Source: a bacterium (GTDB lineage Bacteria; Patescibacteriota; Gracilibacteria; BD1-5; UBA6164). From it: a stretch of 64,000 bases of DNA. The first letter of the stretch is position 1. Each line of letters opens with the position of its first letter. The translations under genes and the position numbers were made by a program. The notes below the pieces were generated by a model. The model saw only the letters and a list, made by a program, of their open reading frames with translations. It ran no database searches and was not told the DNA's origin. The DNA lies in contig JAGXIV010000024.1 of assembly GCA_024635485.1 (NCBI GenBank), forward strand, positions 33,270 through 97,269, given 5' to 3'. Shown in pieces: positions 49,020 through 59,023 of the stretch.

Positions 49020-49739
49020 TTATTGGAGTGGTTGAGGAGTCCAATGAGTTACTCATCGAGCCAGTCTCCCCATATGCGATACAATAGTTTGCAGAAGACT
49101 CATAAGAGCATCATACTTAGTCCTTTGTTCTTTTACATACTTTTTATGAGTATCAACTTGTTCTACATCATACTTATTTTGCCCAAGTATTTCATAGGCT
49201 GCGTATCTATAACTATCTACTTTAAAATTCACTAGTTCCATACAAGCAGACTGATTAAATCATTGATCCAGAAGAGGGGCAGCAGCTAAGTTAGGTATAG
49301 ATCCAGTACATTTAGCCCTTTCTGCTAATATTCAACCATTACAGAGGTCTTTATACTGTTTATAGTATACTCACTCAATTCAAAAATTCTTAGTAACATC
49401 ATCAATGGCTCTATTTACATCTGACTGGGCATTTGGTCAAAAGTATGCATCTTTTTGAGTAACCAGTTGTTCGAGATATAATTCTGCCTCTGTATCAATT
49501 TCTTTAAATTTTACGTCTAAAATAATTTGATCAAGAATAGCTTCATTTGAAGGGTTTGACGTACACAGTGGATTTGTTAAAGTTCTTGTATTTCCATTAG
49601 TTTGTGCAGATTTACAAGCCTGAAATGCTGATGCGTAGCTGCATTCCAAATCTCAAACAGCTGCATGTACTCAATGGGTGACAATGCTACTTAAGCAAAG
49701 AAACAAAAGAGTGTATGTAGTAGGTTTTTGCAGTAACAT
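49020..49739 (-). CDS. Secreted cysteine-containing protein of unknown function
   Basis: 239 residues. Signal peptide (about residues 7-27, ending HGVHAA). The mature protein has six cysteines spread over the chain (DLECSYA, QACKSA, PLCTSN, KDLCNGG, KCTGS, SACMEL), likely forming disulfides, and a helical C-terminal half. No recognised domain. It is the last gene of a three-gene minus-strand unit headed by an Hsp20 gene, with 3 bases separating it from the preceding stop. Confidence 0.82.
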
Positions 49740-49742
49740 ATA

Positions 49743-49982
49743 TTACTTATTTTTAGAAAACATATCTAGGACTTTAACGGTCACTTTTCAAAAAGTAGAG
49801 ACTCCTTTTTGAAAAATGTTTTTTCCTTCGGTACTTACCTTTTTACTTACTTGTTTTCATTTTTCAGTTCTACTAAGTCAAAATATTGATGCAGCAGCTC
49901 AAGTTATTACAATTCAGGTTATAAATTTATCAACTTTAGAAACATTTTTAGTAACTGTTTTTCTTGATCTTCGAAATATCAT
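49743..49982 (-). CDS. Small single-pass membrane protein
   Basis: 79 residues. A basic N-terminus (FRRSRKTVTKNVSK) leads into one hydrophobic segment (about 20-36, KFITGIVITGAAASIFG, with TGA glycines that break it under the standard code), then a basic, amphipathic tail. No known domain. It lies 10 bases after the Hsp20 stop and 3 bases before the next start, so it is translated from the same message. Confidence 0.72.
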
Positions 49983-49992
49983 AGAATATAGA

Positions 49993-50454
49993 TTAAGATT
50001 GTATTCTGTTTATTTTGATATTTTTACTATCAAAACGTATTTTAGGAATATGAACAACTAGTAAGTTATTCTCCATTACTGCTTGTATTTGAGAAAAATC
50101 CATATTTTCTCAAAGAATTATTTTTCGAACAAATTTTCCCCAAAAACATTCCTCATTTTTAATTTTCATAGAATGCTCGTAAAACTCTTTTGGTTTATTT
50201 CTTACTCACGAAATAGTAAGTGTCGTTTCATGAACTGAGATATCTATATCAGATAATTCCACTCAAGCAACTGGAGCCAATATGTAGACGCTTTCATGAT
50301 TTTCAAGTACATCAAGAGATATTTGACCTACTTCTGACTCATCTTGTCCTTCCCCATCAAAATCATCATCATCTTGATAATTATCACCATGAGACCGTAC
50401 TTGAACCTTATGTTCATGAGTATCTTCCTCACCAAGACCAAAGAGCTTAAACAT
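49993..50454 (-). CDS. Small heat-shock protein, Hsp20/alpha-crystallin family
   Basis: ATP-independent holdase chaperone, 153 residues. A variable acidic N-terminal region of about 45 residues (GDNYQDDDDFDGEG) precedes the alpha-crystallin domain, with SVYILAPVAGVELSDIDI, LTISG and, near the end, ENNLLVVHIPK. The C-terminal IXI anchoring motif may be IKI in KNIKINRI. Start at 50454 (MFKLFG) is preferred because upstream sequence encodes lysine/phenylalanine stretches unlike the family and overlaps the terminator of rluD. Confidence 0.9.
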
Positions 50455-50504
50455 AGATTTTGACCATAAAAAATAATACTTATATTGTAGGAAAAATGAA
50501 TAAA

Positions 50505-50534
50505 AAAACAATCTTTTAGAAGACTGTTTTTTTA
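50505..50534 (-). terminator. Imperfect terminator after rluD
   Basis: Stem AAAACAATCTT against AAGACTGTTTT with one mismatch, flanked by A and T runs; on the minus strand it follows the rluD stop. Confidence 0.6.
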
Positions 50535-51470
50535 GATTTTCTCTAAATCTATATTTCAAGTCATTTGAGCCATATCATTTTTCAGCGGAGCTATGAGAGT
50601 TATAGCTTTTCAGTACAATTCAAACTCAAGCTTGAAGGCATGCAGTGCTTGTCTATGGATTTGATGTTTAGTAGCAATCCTCTTATTTACTTTAGGATTA
50701 CCGTAGACAGTATCTCAGAGAATTGGATAGCCAATACTTGCTAAATGAACTCTAATTTGATGAGTCCTCCCTGTTTCTAAATCTATCTTTATAACACTAT
50801 ATTCTTCATCAATATATCATATAACTTTACCGTGAGTAATAGCATGTTTTGGATTTAGTGCATTATTCGTCGTCATTTTTATTTTATTGTAAGGATCTCT
50901 TCAAATATCTGAAGTAATCGTAAAATCTGTTTGAGTGAGAACTCATGCAACAATTGCGATATAGTATTTTTTAATTTTTCTCTCCTTGATGATATCAGAA
51001 ATATAATGCATCATCATGTCGTTTTTCACCGTTATGATAGCTCAGCTTGTATCCTTATCAAGTCTATGAACTATTCATGGTCTTTGTTCACCAGAAATAA
51101 CTGGAAGTTTATCTTTGCAATGATACAAGAGTGCATTTACTAATGTACCAGACTTCCCTTCAATTCAAGGCGTTGGATGTACATTAATTCAAGCTTGCTT
51201 ATTGATAACACATAGATTTTCATCCTCATAAATAATATCAAGAGGAATATTTTCTGGAAGAATTTCATAACTCGTGATTATTTCTTCGATACTTATGACA
51301 TCTTCTGGTTGAAGTTTTATATTTTTTTTCACTTTTTCTCCATTTACCAGAACACTTCCTGAATCAATGAGCTTTTGAATATAGGAACGTGAAAGCTCTC
51401 AAAAAAGGGCTGATAAATAGATATCAACCCGCATGGTTTTATTCAGGAATACACAGAATTTATAGTTCAT
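50532..51470 (-). CDS. rluD: RluD-type 23S rRNA pseudouridine synthase
   Basis: Makes pseudouridines in 23S rRNA. 312 residues: N-terminal S4 RNA-binding domain (about 13-75, with RSYIQKLIDSGSVLVNGE), then the synthase domain with the catalytic aspartate in VHRLDKDTSG (last glycine TGA) and the RTHQIRVHLA segment. The ATG at 51470 overlaps the stop of the upstream gene by one base (TAATG), implying coupled translation; a second in-frame ATG at 51434 matches the usual family start equally well. RluA/RluC-like specificity cannot be excluded. Confidence 0.93.
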
Positions 51471-51871
51471 TATGAGAGTCAGAGGGATTTTTTAATTTCA
51501 TCTTCTTTTGCCTTATCTTCGTTTTGTTTTTCTTTATTTTCAAGTTCTGATTGATAGAGATCTCACAAATGTATCCATTCAGTTTGTTGTTTAGTAAGAA
51601 GTTTTTTTATATCTTCTGGATGATCTTTTGCAAGTTCTTTAAACTTTTCTCGTTCTTCAGTAAATACTTTTGTGAGTTCATCAAATTGGAATTGAGAAAG
51701 TGTAGGAACTGCATCTATAACTCTCTTTTTTTCCATAGTGTTGAGAGAAAGAGAATGTTTCAGTAAATCTTGAAAATTTTTAATATCTATATCTACACTA
51801 TCAGAATGTAGTCCAAGAAGTCCATGAATGATATTATCAACTTGTTGTTCTGTAATTTGATTCTCTGACAT
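51470..51871 (-). CDS. Small charged helical protein of unknown function
   Basis: 133 residues, no signal or membrane segment. Predominantly helical and acidic, with a lysine/glutamate-rich C-terminal tail (KEKQNEDKAKEDEIKK). It is translationally coupled to rluD, so it may be involved in ribosome maturation or quality control, but there is no motif to support that. It diverges from the recO-like gene. Confidence 0.78.
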
Positions 51872-51946
51872 GAGATATATTTGCTAAAATCTAAAATTCA
51901 CTAAAATTATATCTAATTTTTAGCAAATTCAATTTTTTTTTGATTA

Positions 51947-52501
51947 ATGGGCATATTTAAGACACAAGGAGTGGTATTTCAAGTTTTTAAAGCAACAGAA
52001 AAGGAAATACAATATACTATTTTTTTTCGCGATTACGGTGTACTGCGAGTGAGTCATAAAAAGAAAAATAAAGAAAAATGAATCGATATAGGACAGCATA
52101 TTCACTGTGAAGTTATTACTTCAAATGCTCGCAGTATCCATATTATATCTCAAATTTCAATCATCTCTTCATTTCAAGATGCCCCAAGAATATATAGTGA
52201 ATTGGAAAAATTTTTAAAGATACTTGCGCTTATTAAAACACAGCTTCCTTATTGAAATCCTCAATATGAAATCTTTGATATTATAAGTACAATGATTGCA
52301 GCTTGATCAAAAATAAAAGAGCAACAACTCATCCTGAGCTCTCTTAAAATTCTTTGAATACTATGAAATCTGCCAGAAAAAAATAGTGATGAACTTGTTC
52401 AAAAAATATTAAAATTTATTCATAGTCATCATTATTGAGATATTCTAAGATTGGGGAAAATACCAGATGATACGCAAAAAAAATTAGAGCATTTGCTCTA
52501 A
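51947..52501 (+). CDS. recO: RecO-like DNA repair protein (tentative)
   Basis: 184 residues. The N-terminal 75 residues look like the RecO OB-fold (GIFKTQGVVFQVFKATE, then YTIFFRDYGVLRVSHKKK), where RecO binds DNA and loads RecA. The helical remainder is shorter than in typical RecO (about 240 residues) and lacks a zinc-binding cysteine cluster. Monocistronic, with the stop codon inside the terminator hairpin. RecO is the best match I can see, but the C-terminal part is not distinctive. Confidence 0.7.
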
Positions 52502-52509
52502 TTTTTTTA
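52479..52509. terminator. Bidirectional terminator
   Basis: Stem AAATTAGAGC/GCTCTAATTT with an ATTT loop; it contains the recO-like stop and its T run contains the stop of the convergent gene. Confidence 0.88.
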
Positions 52510-53085
52510 ATCTATTACGTAACACTGTTTGAATGGCATATTTGCTATTACCTCATCTGTAGGAGATATACTATAACTAGAAATACTTCTGCGTTGCATA
52601 TAGTCTCTATATTCTCAATTTACTTCATATTCAATATCTACTGGATACGCAGATGAGTCAAGTAATATTCATCCACGAGATGACTTAGTCCAAATCTTAT
52701 TTGAACTACCACTAGGAGAGTCTGATGTTGAATGAATATCTCAGATAATAGTTCACCTAGGAATAATCCAATCTTGATCAAACCTAGAAGTTGATTGAAT
52801 ATCATATCATGTGACAAATATATTAGCAATTCAAATTCTTGTTTTATCTTGAGCATCAATTATAGATTGATGTAAACAAATATATTGTTTTCATTCAGGA
52901 GTTACAATTGTAACTATTTTTTTTCAATTAAATCATATTGTTTTATCAACAATTTCTCATACTTCAATAACATGATCTCATACAGTATTTCAAATGTCTT
53001 CTAACAAATTCTTTTGATAGAGTAATCTACTTTGGTCTATTTCTTCCTGAGAGGGTCAGTCAAACTCGAAACCGATAGCTCACAT
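52507..53085 (-). CDS. Protein of unknown function (192 aa)
   Basis: Not recognised. 192 residues, no signal peptide, few charged clusters, mostly beta-like with many isoleucines and 16 or more glycines, nearly all TGA. N-terminal helix (SQEEIDQSRLLYQKNLLEDI) then segments such as VTIVTPEGKQYICLHQS and IIPRGTIIGDIHSTSD. It resembles the Nudix-like protein at 35863-36711 only in general composition. It follows dnaJ on the same strand after 71 bases, which contain no hairpin, so co-transcription is possible. Confidence 0.78.
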
Positions 53086-53156
53086 AAAATGCTAAGTAAA
53101 AAAATAAATATATTTTGATATTAAAAAATATACCTTATTTGTCAAATTATATAATT

Positions 53157-53882
53157 CTAGTATCATACATTTTCTCGAATTCTTTGGAGCATTTGTTTAT
53201 CAACTTCAGATATGTTTTTTGGCATGAGTGCTTCCGCTTTTACTATGAGATTTCATTTCTTATTTCCCTCTGATTTACCAAACTCTTTTACACGAAATTT
53301 TGATCCAGATTTTGTTCCAGCTGGAATAGTAAGCTTTGCTTTTTGTCCATATACTCCAGTTACCTCAATTTTACATCAGAGTATCATATCAAATACAGGA
53401 ACTTGGTACACTTTTTCAAAATCTAATGTCTCTGGTTTTGTAGCTTCTGGTTCAGCTTGTCTTCTTTTTCAAGAACTTGCTCATCAAAATAAATCTTCAA
53501 AATCAAACTCTACATTTTGACCTCTAGAATTGCTACTTCTTGATGCATTTCCTCAAAACTGAGAAAATAAATCTTCAAATCCAGAAAAACCTCCTGAACT
53601 ATACGATTGTCCTCCAGCTGCTCCACCAAATGGATTTCAAGAAGCCCCACCTCAAAATGGATTTCATTTTGAACTTCAAAAAGTATCATATTGCTTACGT
53701 TTTGAGGCATCTGAGAGTGTTTGATAGGCTTCATTCACTTCTTTAAATTTTTTTTCAGTAGATGGATCATCTTTATTTTTATCAGGATGATATTTCATAG
53801 CCTGTTTTCGGTATGCTTTTTTAATTTCGTCTGCAGTCGCTCATTTTGAGATTCACAGAGTATCGTAATAATTTTGTGCCAT
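53157..53882 (-). CDS. Short J-domain co-chaperone (CbpA/DnaJ type II-like)
   Basis: 241 residues. J domain at the N-terminus with HPD (residues 32-34) that stimulates DnaK, followed by a Gly/Ser/Phe-rich linker (about 75-140, very many TGA glycines), and one C-terminal beta domain ([34 protein letters not shown]). The zinc-finger region and the second C-terminal domain and dimerisation part of full DnaJ are missing, against the usual 300-380 residues. Intact ends suggest a genuine reduced form, not a broken gene. No dnaK in the window. Confidence 0.92.
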
Positions 53883-53944
53883 AATATTTTGACTTTTATT
53901 AATTTTATAATATAAATTAATTATATTTTTTAATATTTTGATGT

Positions 53945-54400
53945 ATGAATATAAAAATTCACTGGGCTATTATATCTGTAATTATCTTCTTTTCAAGCAT
54001 AATTCAAGTAAGTGCTAACGAATGATATTTATCACAATTTCTCGAGTTAGAAACGTGAGTCGAAGTATATGAATTTGAAAATATTCCAAAATTAAATCCA
54101 AGAAATTTTTCAAATATAAATGTACAACATACATTTAATAAATTTCTAAAAGTAGATACTCTCTTACGAAAAGAAATAATAGCAAAATATAGAAATAAGG
54201 AAATTAGTACTTATCAAATGCAAGATATTATAAGAAGTTATTGAATTTTTATTTATCATACAGGGAAAACATTTTGATATATTGATAGAAATCAAAGAGG
54301 CCTGAGAGGGACAGAAATAGAAGCTGCTATAGCTAACTGATATGCTCAAATGAGAATGAGTTATGGAAAAGTACAATGAATACTCAGTAATAAGTTTTAA
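53945..54400 (+). CDS. Small exported protein of unknown function
   Basis: 151 residues with a signal peptide (residues 4-24, ending QVSANEG). The mature part is basic, contains the segment KLNPRNFSNINVQHTFN and a C-terminal stretch rich in Arg, Gly and Tyr (IDRNQRGLRG). It resembles peptidoglycan-binding or SLH-like small proteins only loosely (an S-layer-type helix near HTFNKFLKVDTLLRKE). It diverges from dnaJ and is followed by a terminator shared with ftsE. Confidence 0.75.
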
Positions 54401-54406
54401 AGTATC

Positions 54407-54434
54407 AAAAAAAGAGCTGCATGCTCTTTTTTTT
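54407..54434. terminator. Bidirectional terminator
   Basis: Stem AAAAAAAGAGC/GCTCTTTTTTT with a five-base loop, ending the 53945 gene on + and ftsE on -, whose stop lies inside it. Confidence 0.88.
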
Positions 54435-55119
54435 AAAATTCTAAATTATATTCTCCTCCAATATGATCAGCAACAATTGATTTATCTTTGAAAACAATAA
54501 CTCTTTTATGCATAGAGTTTACTATATTTTTATCATGCGTAGCAAGGATTATAGTTTTTCCATCCTTATTGAGATCTAAAAATATTTTCATAATTTCAGC
54601 AGCTGTAACTGGATCAAGATTTCCTGTTGGTTCATCTCAAATAATGATAGCTGGGTCGTGAACCAGTGCTCGAGCGATAGAGACTCTTTGTTTTTCTCAT
54701 CAAGATAATTCTTGAACCGAAGTATCTTTTTTAGTGAGAAGTCCGACTTGTTCGAGTGTTTGAGGTACTTTTTTTTCTATTTGGCTGTCTTTATACCCAC
54801 AAACTTCCATTGCAAAAGCCACGTTTTCATATACAGATTTTGATTCCATAAGCTTGTAATCCTGGAAGATAACACCAATACTTTTCCTATAATCAAGAAG
54901 GAGTTTCTCTGTAAGGTTTCGATATAAAAATCCACCATTATCAAGTATAATATCTCCTCTTTCAGGTTTAAAATCTCAAATAATAGAACGAATAAGTGAA
55001 GTTTTACCAGAACCAGAATAGCCAATAAAAAAAACAAACTCAGAAGGACGTATTTCAACATTAATATTTCGAAGAACGACTTTATTTTTAAAACTAAGAG
55101 TAAGGTTATCTATTTTCAT
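54433..55119 (-). CDS. ftsE: Cell-division ABC ATPase FtsE
   Basis: ATPase that with FtsX regulates peptidoglycan hydrolases at the septum. 228 residues: Walker A GYSGSGKT (33-40), FQDYKLMESKSVYENVAFA, signature LSGGEKQRVSIARAL with both glycines TGA, Walker B region IIIGDEPTGNLD, and switch histidine in LATHD. The sequence between Walker A and signature matches FtsE better than other small ABC ATPases. ftsX is not adjacent. The conserved Arg of the ARAL segment is CGA, showing that codon still means arginine. Confidence 0.92.
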
Positions 55120-55219
55120 CTTTTAATGTTTGATAAATTATTTTCAAATTGCCAAATATATGAGCATATAGTTTTAGAATATTCAAGAAGGAATAAATTG
55201 CAAACTAGACCAGCCAAGC

Positions 55220-57700
55220 TTATTTTTTCTTTTCTCACATACGTTCTTGTTGTTTTTGTCTTTTTTCTTGTTCTTTCTTCTCTTTGAAGTCTTCTTTTTT
55301 CTTTTCCCACTCATTTTCAGATTTTTCTATTTCTGCCATAGATTGATTGATTTTTTCTTCCACTAAACTTCTTTTTTTACAGTATCTCTCTCGAGAAACT
55401 TGAAGAATTTTTTGATATCTGTCTTGAAATTCAGCTTCATCTCTTGGATGAGGAGGAAATGTAGCAGCAGAAAATATCGGAGATGGCATTCCATCAATGA
55501 GCTCTTTTATATAAATAGTATATTTCTTTTGATTCATGAGATCATCTGGTTCTATATCTCACCCAAAAGCTTCTGAGAGCATTTTAGAGTCGTTGTATCA
55601 CACTTGAAAGGATATCAGACTTCAGACATTCCCAAACACAGCTCAACGTACCGTTTCGGTCATCTGATCAATATACTGATTTGCCATAACGAGATTCAGT
55701 TTATACTTTCTTGCTTCTGATAAGATGGTTGAAAAACTATCGGTTGCAAAGTTTTGAAACTCATCAACATAGAGATAGAAATCTACTCTTTGTGACTCTG
55801 GTATATCAGCACGACTCATCGCATCAAGTTGAAATTTAGTAACCATCATGGCTCAGAGTAAACTTGAAGCATCTTCTCAAATTTTTCACTTTGAAAGATT
55901 TACTATAATGATTTTTTTATGATCCATAGCCCATCTGAGTGAAAAGGAATTCTTAGGTTGCCCAAGTACATTTCTAAGAATGGTACTTGAAAGAAACTGT
56001 CCAACTTTATTGAGAATAGGACCAGCAGTTTCGTTCCGTTGTTGAGGAGTCAATTTCCCATATTCATGGGTCCAGAATTTTTTTACAACTGGATCTGTTA
56101 TTTTATTCACTACCTTGGAGCGATAAACTTCACTCGTGAGCATCAGAGGGATTGAAATAAGTGTTGTATTTGGATATTCCATTAGAGCAAGAATCGTATT
56201 TCTAAGTGTATGCTCGAGTCTTGGTCCCCATGATTCTCCAAAGATTCTTTTAAAAATTCAAACGAGACCAGAAGCTACAAAAGATCGTTGATCATCAGAA
56301 ATGTTCTCGAGCATATTAAAAGCTATAGGCCAATTGGTATCGGAAGGATCAAATATAATTGTTTGATTCGTTCTTTTTTTAGGAATCAGTCCAATAATTC
56401 ATTCAGCAAGGTCACCATGTGGATCAATAACGGCTACTCCTCTCCCTTTATGGATATCATCCATAATCATATTCTCAAGCAGCACTGATTTTCACATACC
56501 AGTCTTCCCTATAATATACATATGCCTTCTTCTGTCATCAGGACCAATTCAAAAACTCATATCCGTTCCACGAAAATTAGTCTTTCATACTGGAGTAAGT
56601 ATTGATTGAGGTATCACATTATCAGTCAAGTCTGGATCAATAATAGGAAGATTAGAGGGTGGTTCAAATGCTCTACTAGAAACCCAATTAATATATGGAG
56701 TCTTAACATAATTTGTAGGAAGATGTACCAGTCATGAAAGTTCAGTACTAGAAACAATACTTTTTAGATGTATATTTCTTGCTTTTGCGTTTTCAATATC
56801 TCTTATATCTTGAGAAATATTCATGAGCTTAAGACTATTTTGACCAAAATGAGAATACACTGAAAGCGTAGAAGCTATTTCTTTGATAGAGGCTCGTACT
56901 TCAAACTCATCTTCTCCAGCACAAATAAGATTAATATCCATTTCATATCCTTCACTTCGAAGTTTTGGCAGGAATTTTGGATCTATCAAATCAGGATTAT
57001 CTTGTAAATCCACTCGAGCGTCAGCTGACTCTTTGATTTCAAGTTCTTGATTTGATTCTTCATTATTTCCACTTATTCCAATCAAAAGTCTCAAAAATTT
57101 TGCCAACCAAATAAATGGGAGAAAGGTCATTCTAAAATAAGGATATCCTGGATGCAAGAGCATTTGTTTTATAAATTTCGGACTACTTGAAGTCAAAATA
57201 GATATTTTTTTCTTGGCATCTTTTTTCCAAATTTTTGACTGAGCTGGTCGAAAATTAACCTGAAAAGTATTCAGTGTGTACTTCCCTGTTTTTGAGAGGG
57301 CTCAAGTAAGAGAACCAAATGGATCTATCATAGATCATTTTCAAGCTGAAACTCATGGGTCTTCAAATGTTTTGATACTATAGAGATAATGCTTAGACAT
57401 TCACACTCTCCCTATTGATATTTTATCGTTTGGAATTGCTGCAAGATAATCAGCAATTTCATATATTTCAACATTATTGAAATGAGCATATATTTGGTTT
57501 TTTAAAAAACCAGCATACTTTTCTGAACAAATTATAAAAAATCGTATTCTATTCCCTATTTTTGTAATCTCAAAAGTAAAGGAATCTCCAGCATTTTTTC
57601 ATGAATATGCTTTATGCAAAATAACCAGAATTTCGTGAAAAATATCTGGTCCCTTCTCATTTTGTCTATCTACAAGGATTTCTAAAAATTTTTTTTGCAT
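55220..57700 (-). CDS. VirD4/TraG-like membrane-associated AAA ATPase
   Basis: 826 residues. An N-terminal domain of about 170 residues leads into a short hydrophobic region (about 175-195, FRMTFLPFIWLAKFLRLLIG), then a helicase-like motor domain: Walker A IIGKTGMGKS (about 396-405), IDPHGDLAEGI, and Walker B YLYVDEFQNFATDSF, followed by VMANQYIDQM. The tail is a lysine/glutamate coiled coil. This is the TraG/VirD4/HerA-type coupling ATPase found in many CPR genomes, expected to pump DNA or protein across the membrane. No relaxase or VirB gene accompanies it. Confidence 0.9.
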
Positions 57701-57708
57701 AAAAGAAG

Positions 57709-57740
57709 AAAAAATATGCCAATAGTATAGCATATTTTTT
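57709..57740. terminator. Terminator between the rubredoxin-SOR gene and the ATPase gene
   Basis: Stem AAAAAATATGC/GCATATTTTTT with a ten-base loop and T runs on both strands, lying in the 69-base gap. Confidence 0.75.
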
Positions 57741-57769
57741 AAAAAAAGTGAATTATTTTTTTGATGAGT

Positions 57770-58240
57770 TTATTCTGCTTCAATGAGCCCTGTTGACCAA
57801 AGACCATGACGTGAACAACTTGCTCTGATTTCAAATATATCAAGTCCAGAAATATCAAATTCGGCAACAGGATCTTCTTCTTCCATAATAAATATTTCTT
57901 CAACAATATGCCCCTCATCATCTACAAGATAAATAGAAGTAATCCTATTATCATCTGAAACAGGATGCATCTCTTCCCCGATTTGAACTTCTACTCTTTC
58001 ACTGTCTTGATATACAATATTTGGAACATGCTCTTTTTCGAGATGATTCATATGTTTTGGGTTTTCTGCATAGAGCACTTCATCTTCTATGGGAGAAAAA
58101 TCATCAAAACTTCCATCACAGCTTGGACAATGTACGTCCTCACTGATTTCATCTATCCCAGTTCAAGCGTCAATTCCATCATCTTGTTCTCAGAGAGATT
58201 CATCATAGATATATCCACAGTTCACACATAAAAATCTCAT
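57770..58240 (-). CDS. Rubredoxin-superoxide reductase-like fusion protein
   Basis: 156 residues. Residues 1-50 are a rubredoxin-type iron centre: CVNCGYIYDE (Cys5, Cys8) and CPSC (Cys38, Cys41). Residues 65-156 resemble the superoxide reductase (neelaredoxin) domain: KEHVP (His71), MHPV (His92) and CSRHGLW (Cys142, His145). The fourth histidine, expected six residues after His92 in HYI, is Asn98. The rubredoxin would deliver electrons to the catalytic iron within one chain. Superoxide reduction is likely but the missing ligand makes activity uncertain; an electron-transfer or peroxide-sensing role is the alternative. Confidence 0.85.
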
Positions 58241-58333
58241 GAGATAAAAGAAAAATAATAAATTTAGTTTGCGGACTCTTGTAGATATACTAAGACAAAG
58301 TCTCTTAATAATCAAATTTTTTTATACAAATAT

Positions 58334-59023
58334 ATGAACATTCAAAATAAGAAGAAACTTGAAGAAATACTCTGAGTAAAAACATATATTTCAAGAGATG
58401 AACAAATCTTATGGGAAAAAGCTAAAAAGTATAAAAAAATATTTCAATACCTTCCCTGAGTACAATGTATTTGTGTCTGTAACTCACTTGCCATGAATGC
58501 AGCTTCTAAAAAATCTGATATAGATTTATTCATAATAACAAAAACTCAGAGACTCTGGACTACAAGAATAGCGTTAACAGCAATCCTTGTACTATTCGGA
58601 CAAAGAAAAACTAAATATAAACATGCATGAAAATTTTGTCTTTCATTTTTTATTTCCAATGACTCCTTAGATATAAGTTCTATAGCACTCGATAATGATT
58701 TTTATCTTGAATACTGGGTAGAAACTCTCATTCCAATAGTAAATAAAAATCATACATTTGAGAACTTTATCAATAGTAATTCACATTGGACCGGAATGAA
58801 GCATTTCGATTTTGAAGAACTCAGCACTCAGAAAAAAAATGTTTGATTGTGAGAAACTTTATGAAACAATGTAGAATTTTATATAAAAAAAATATTTCTC
58901 CCAAAAACAAAAAAAAGCTTTCAAAATATTTGAAAGCCCTTTGGAGTAATTATTGGTGAAAGTATGCTCAAGTTTCATAATAAAGATCAAAGAAAAATTA
59001 TCAGAGATGAGATTCTGAAATAA
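58334..59023 (+). CDS. Nucleotidyltransferase-fold protein
   Basis: 229 residues. The segment CNSLAMNAASKKSDIDLFII (from Cys49) matches the nucleotidyltransferase signature GS-A-G----SDIDL with the two metal-binding aspartates Asp62 and Asp64, but asparagines replace both glycines of the first loop. MNT/KNT-type enzymes transfer AMP or other nucleotides to drugs, proteins or RNA. A hydrophobic stretch (WTTRIALTAILVLFG) and an LEYWVETLIPI helix follow. Its 3' end overlaps the convergent CorC-like gene by 26 bases. Confidence 0.82.

Noticed and set aside
57965..58231. 88-residue plus-strand frame
   Set aside because: Antisense to the rubredoxin-SOR-like gene, whose cysteine motifs are clear.
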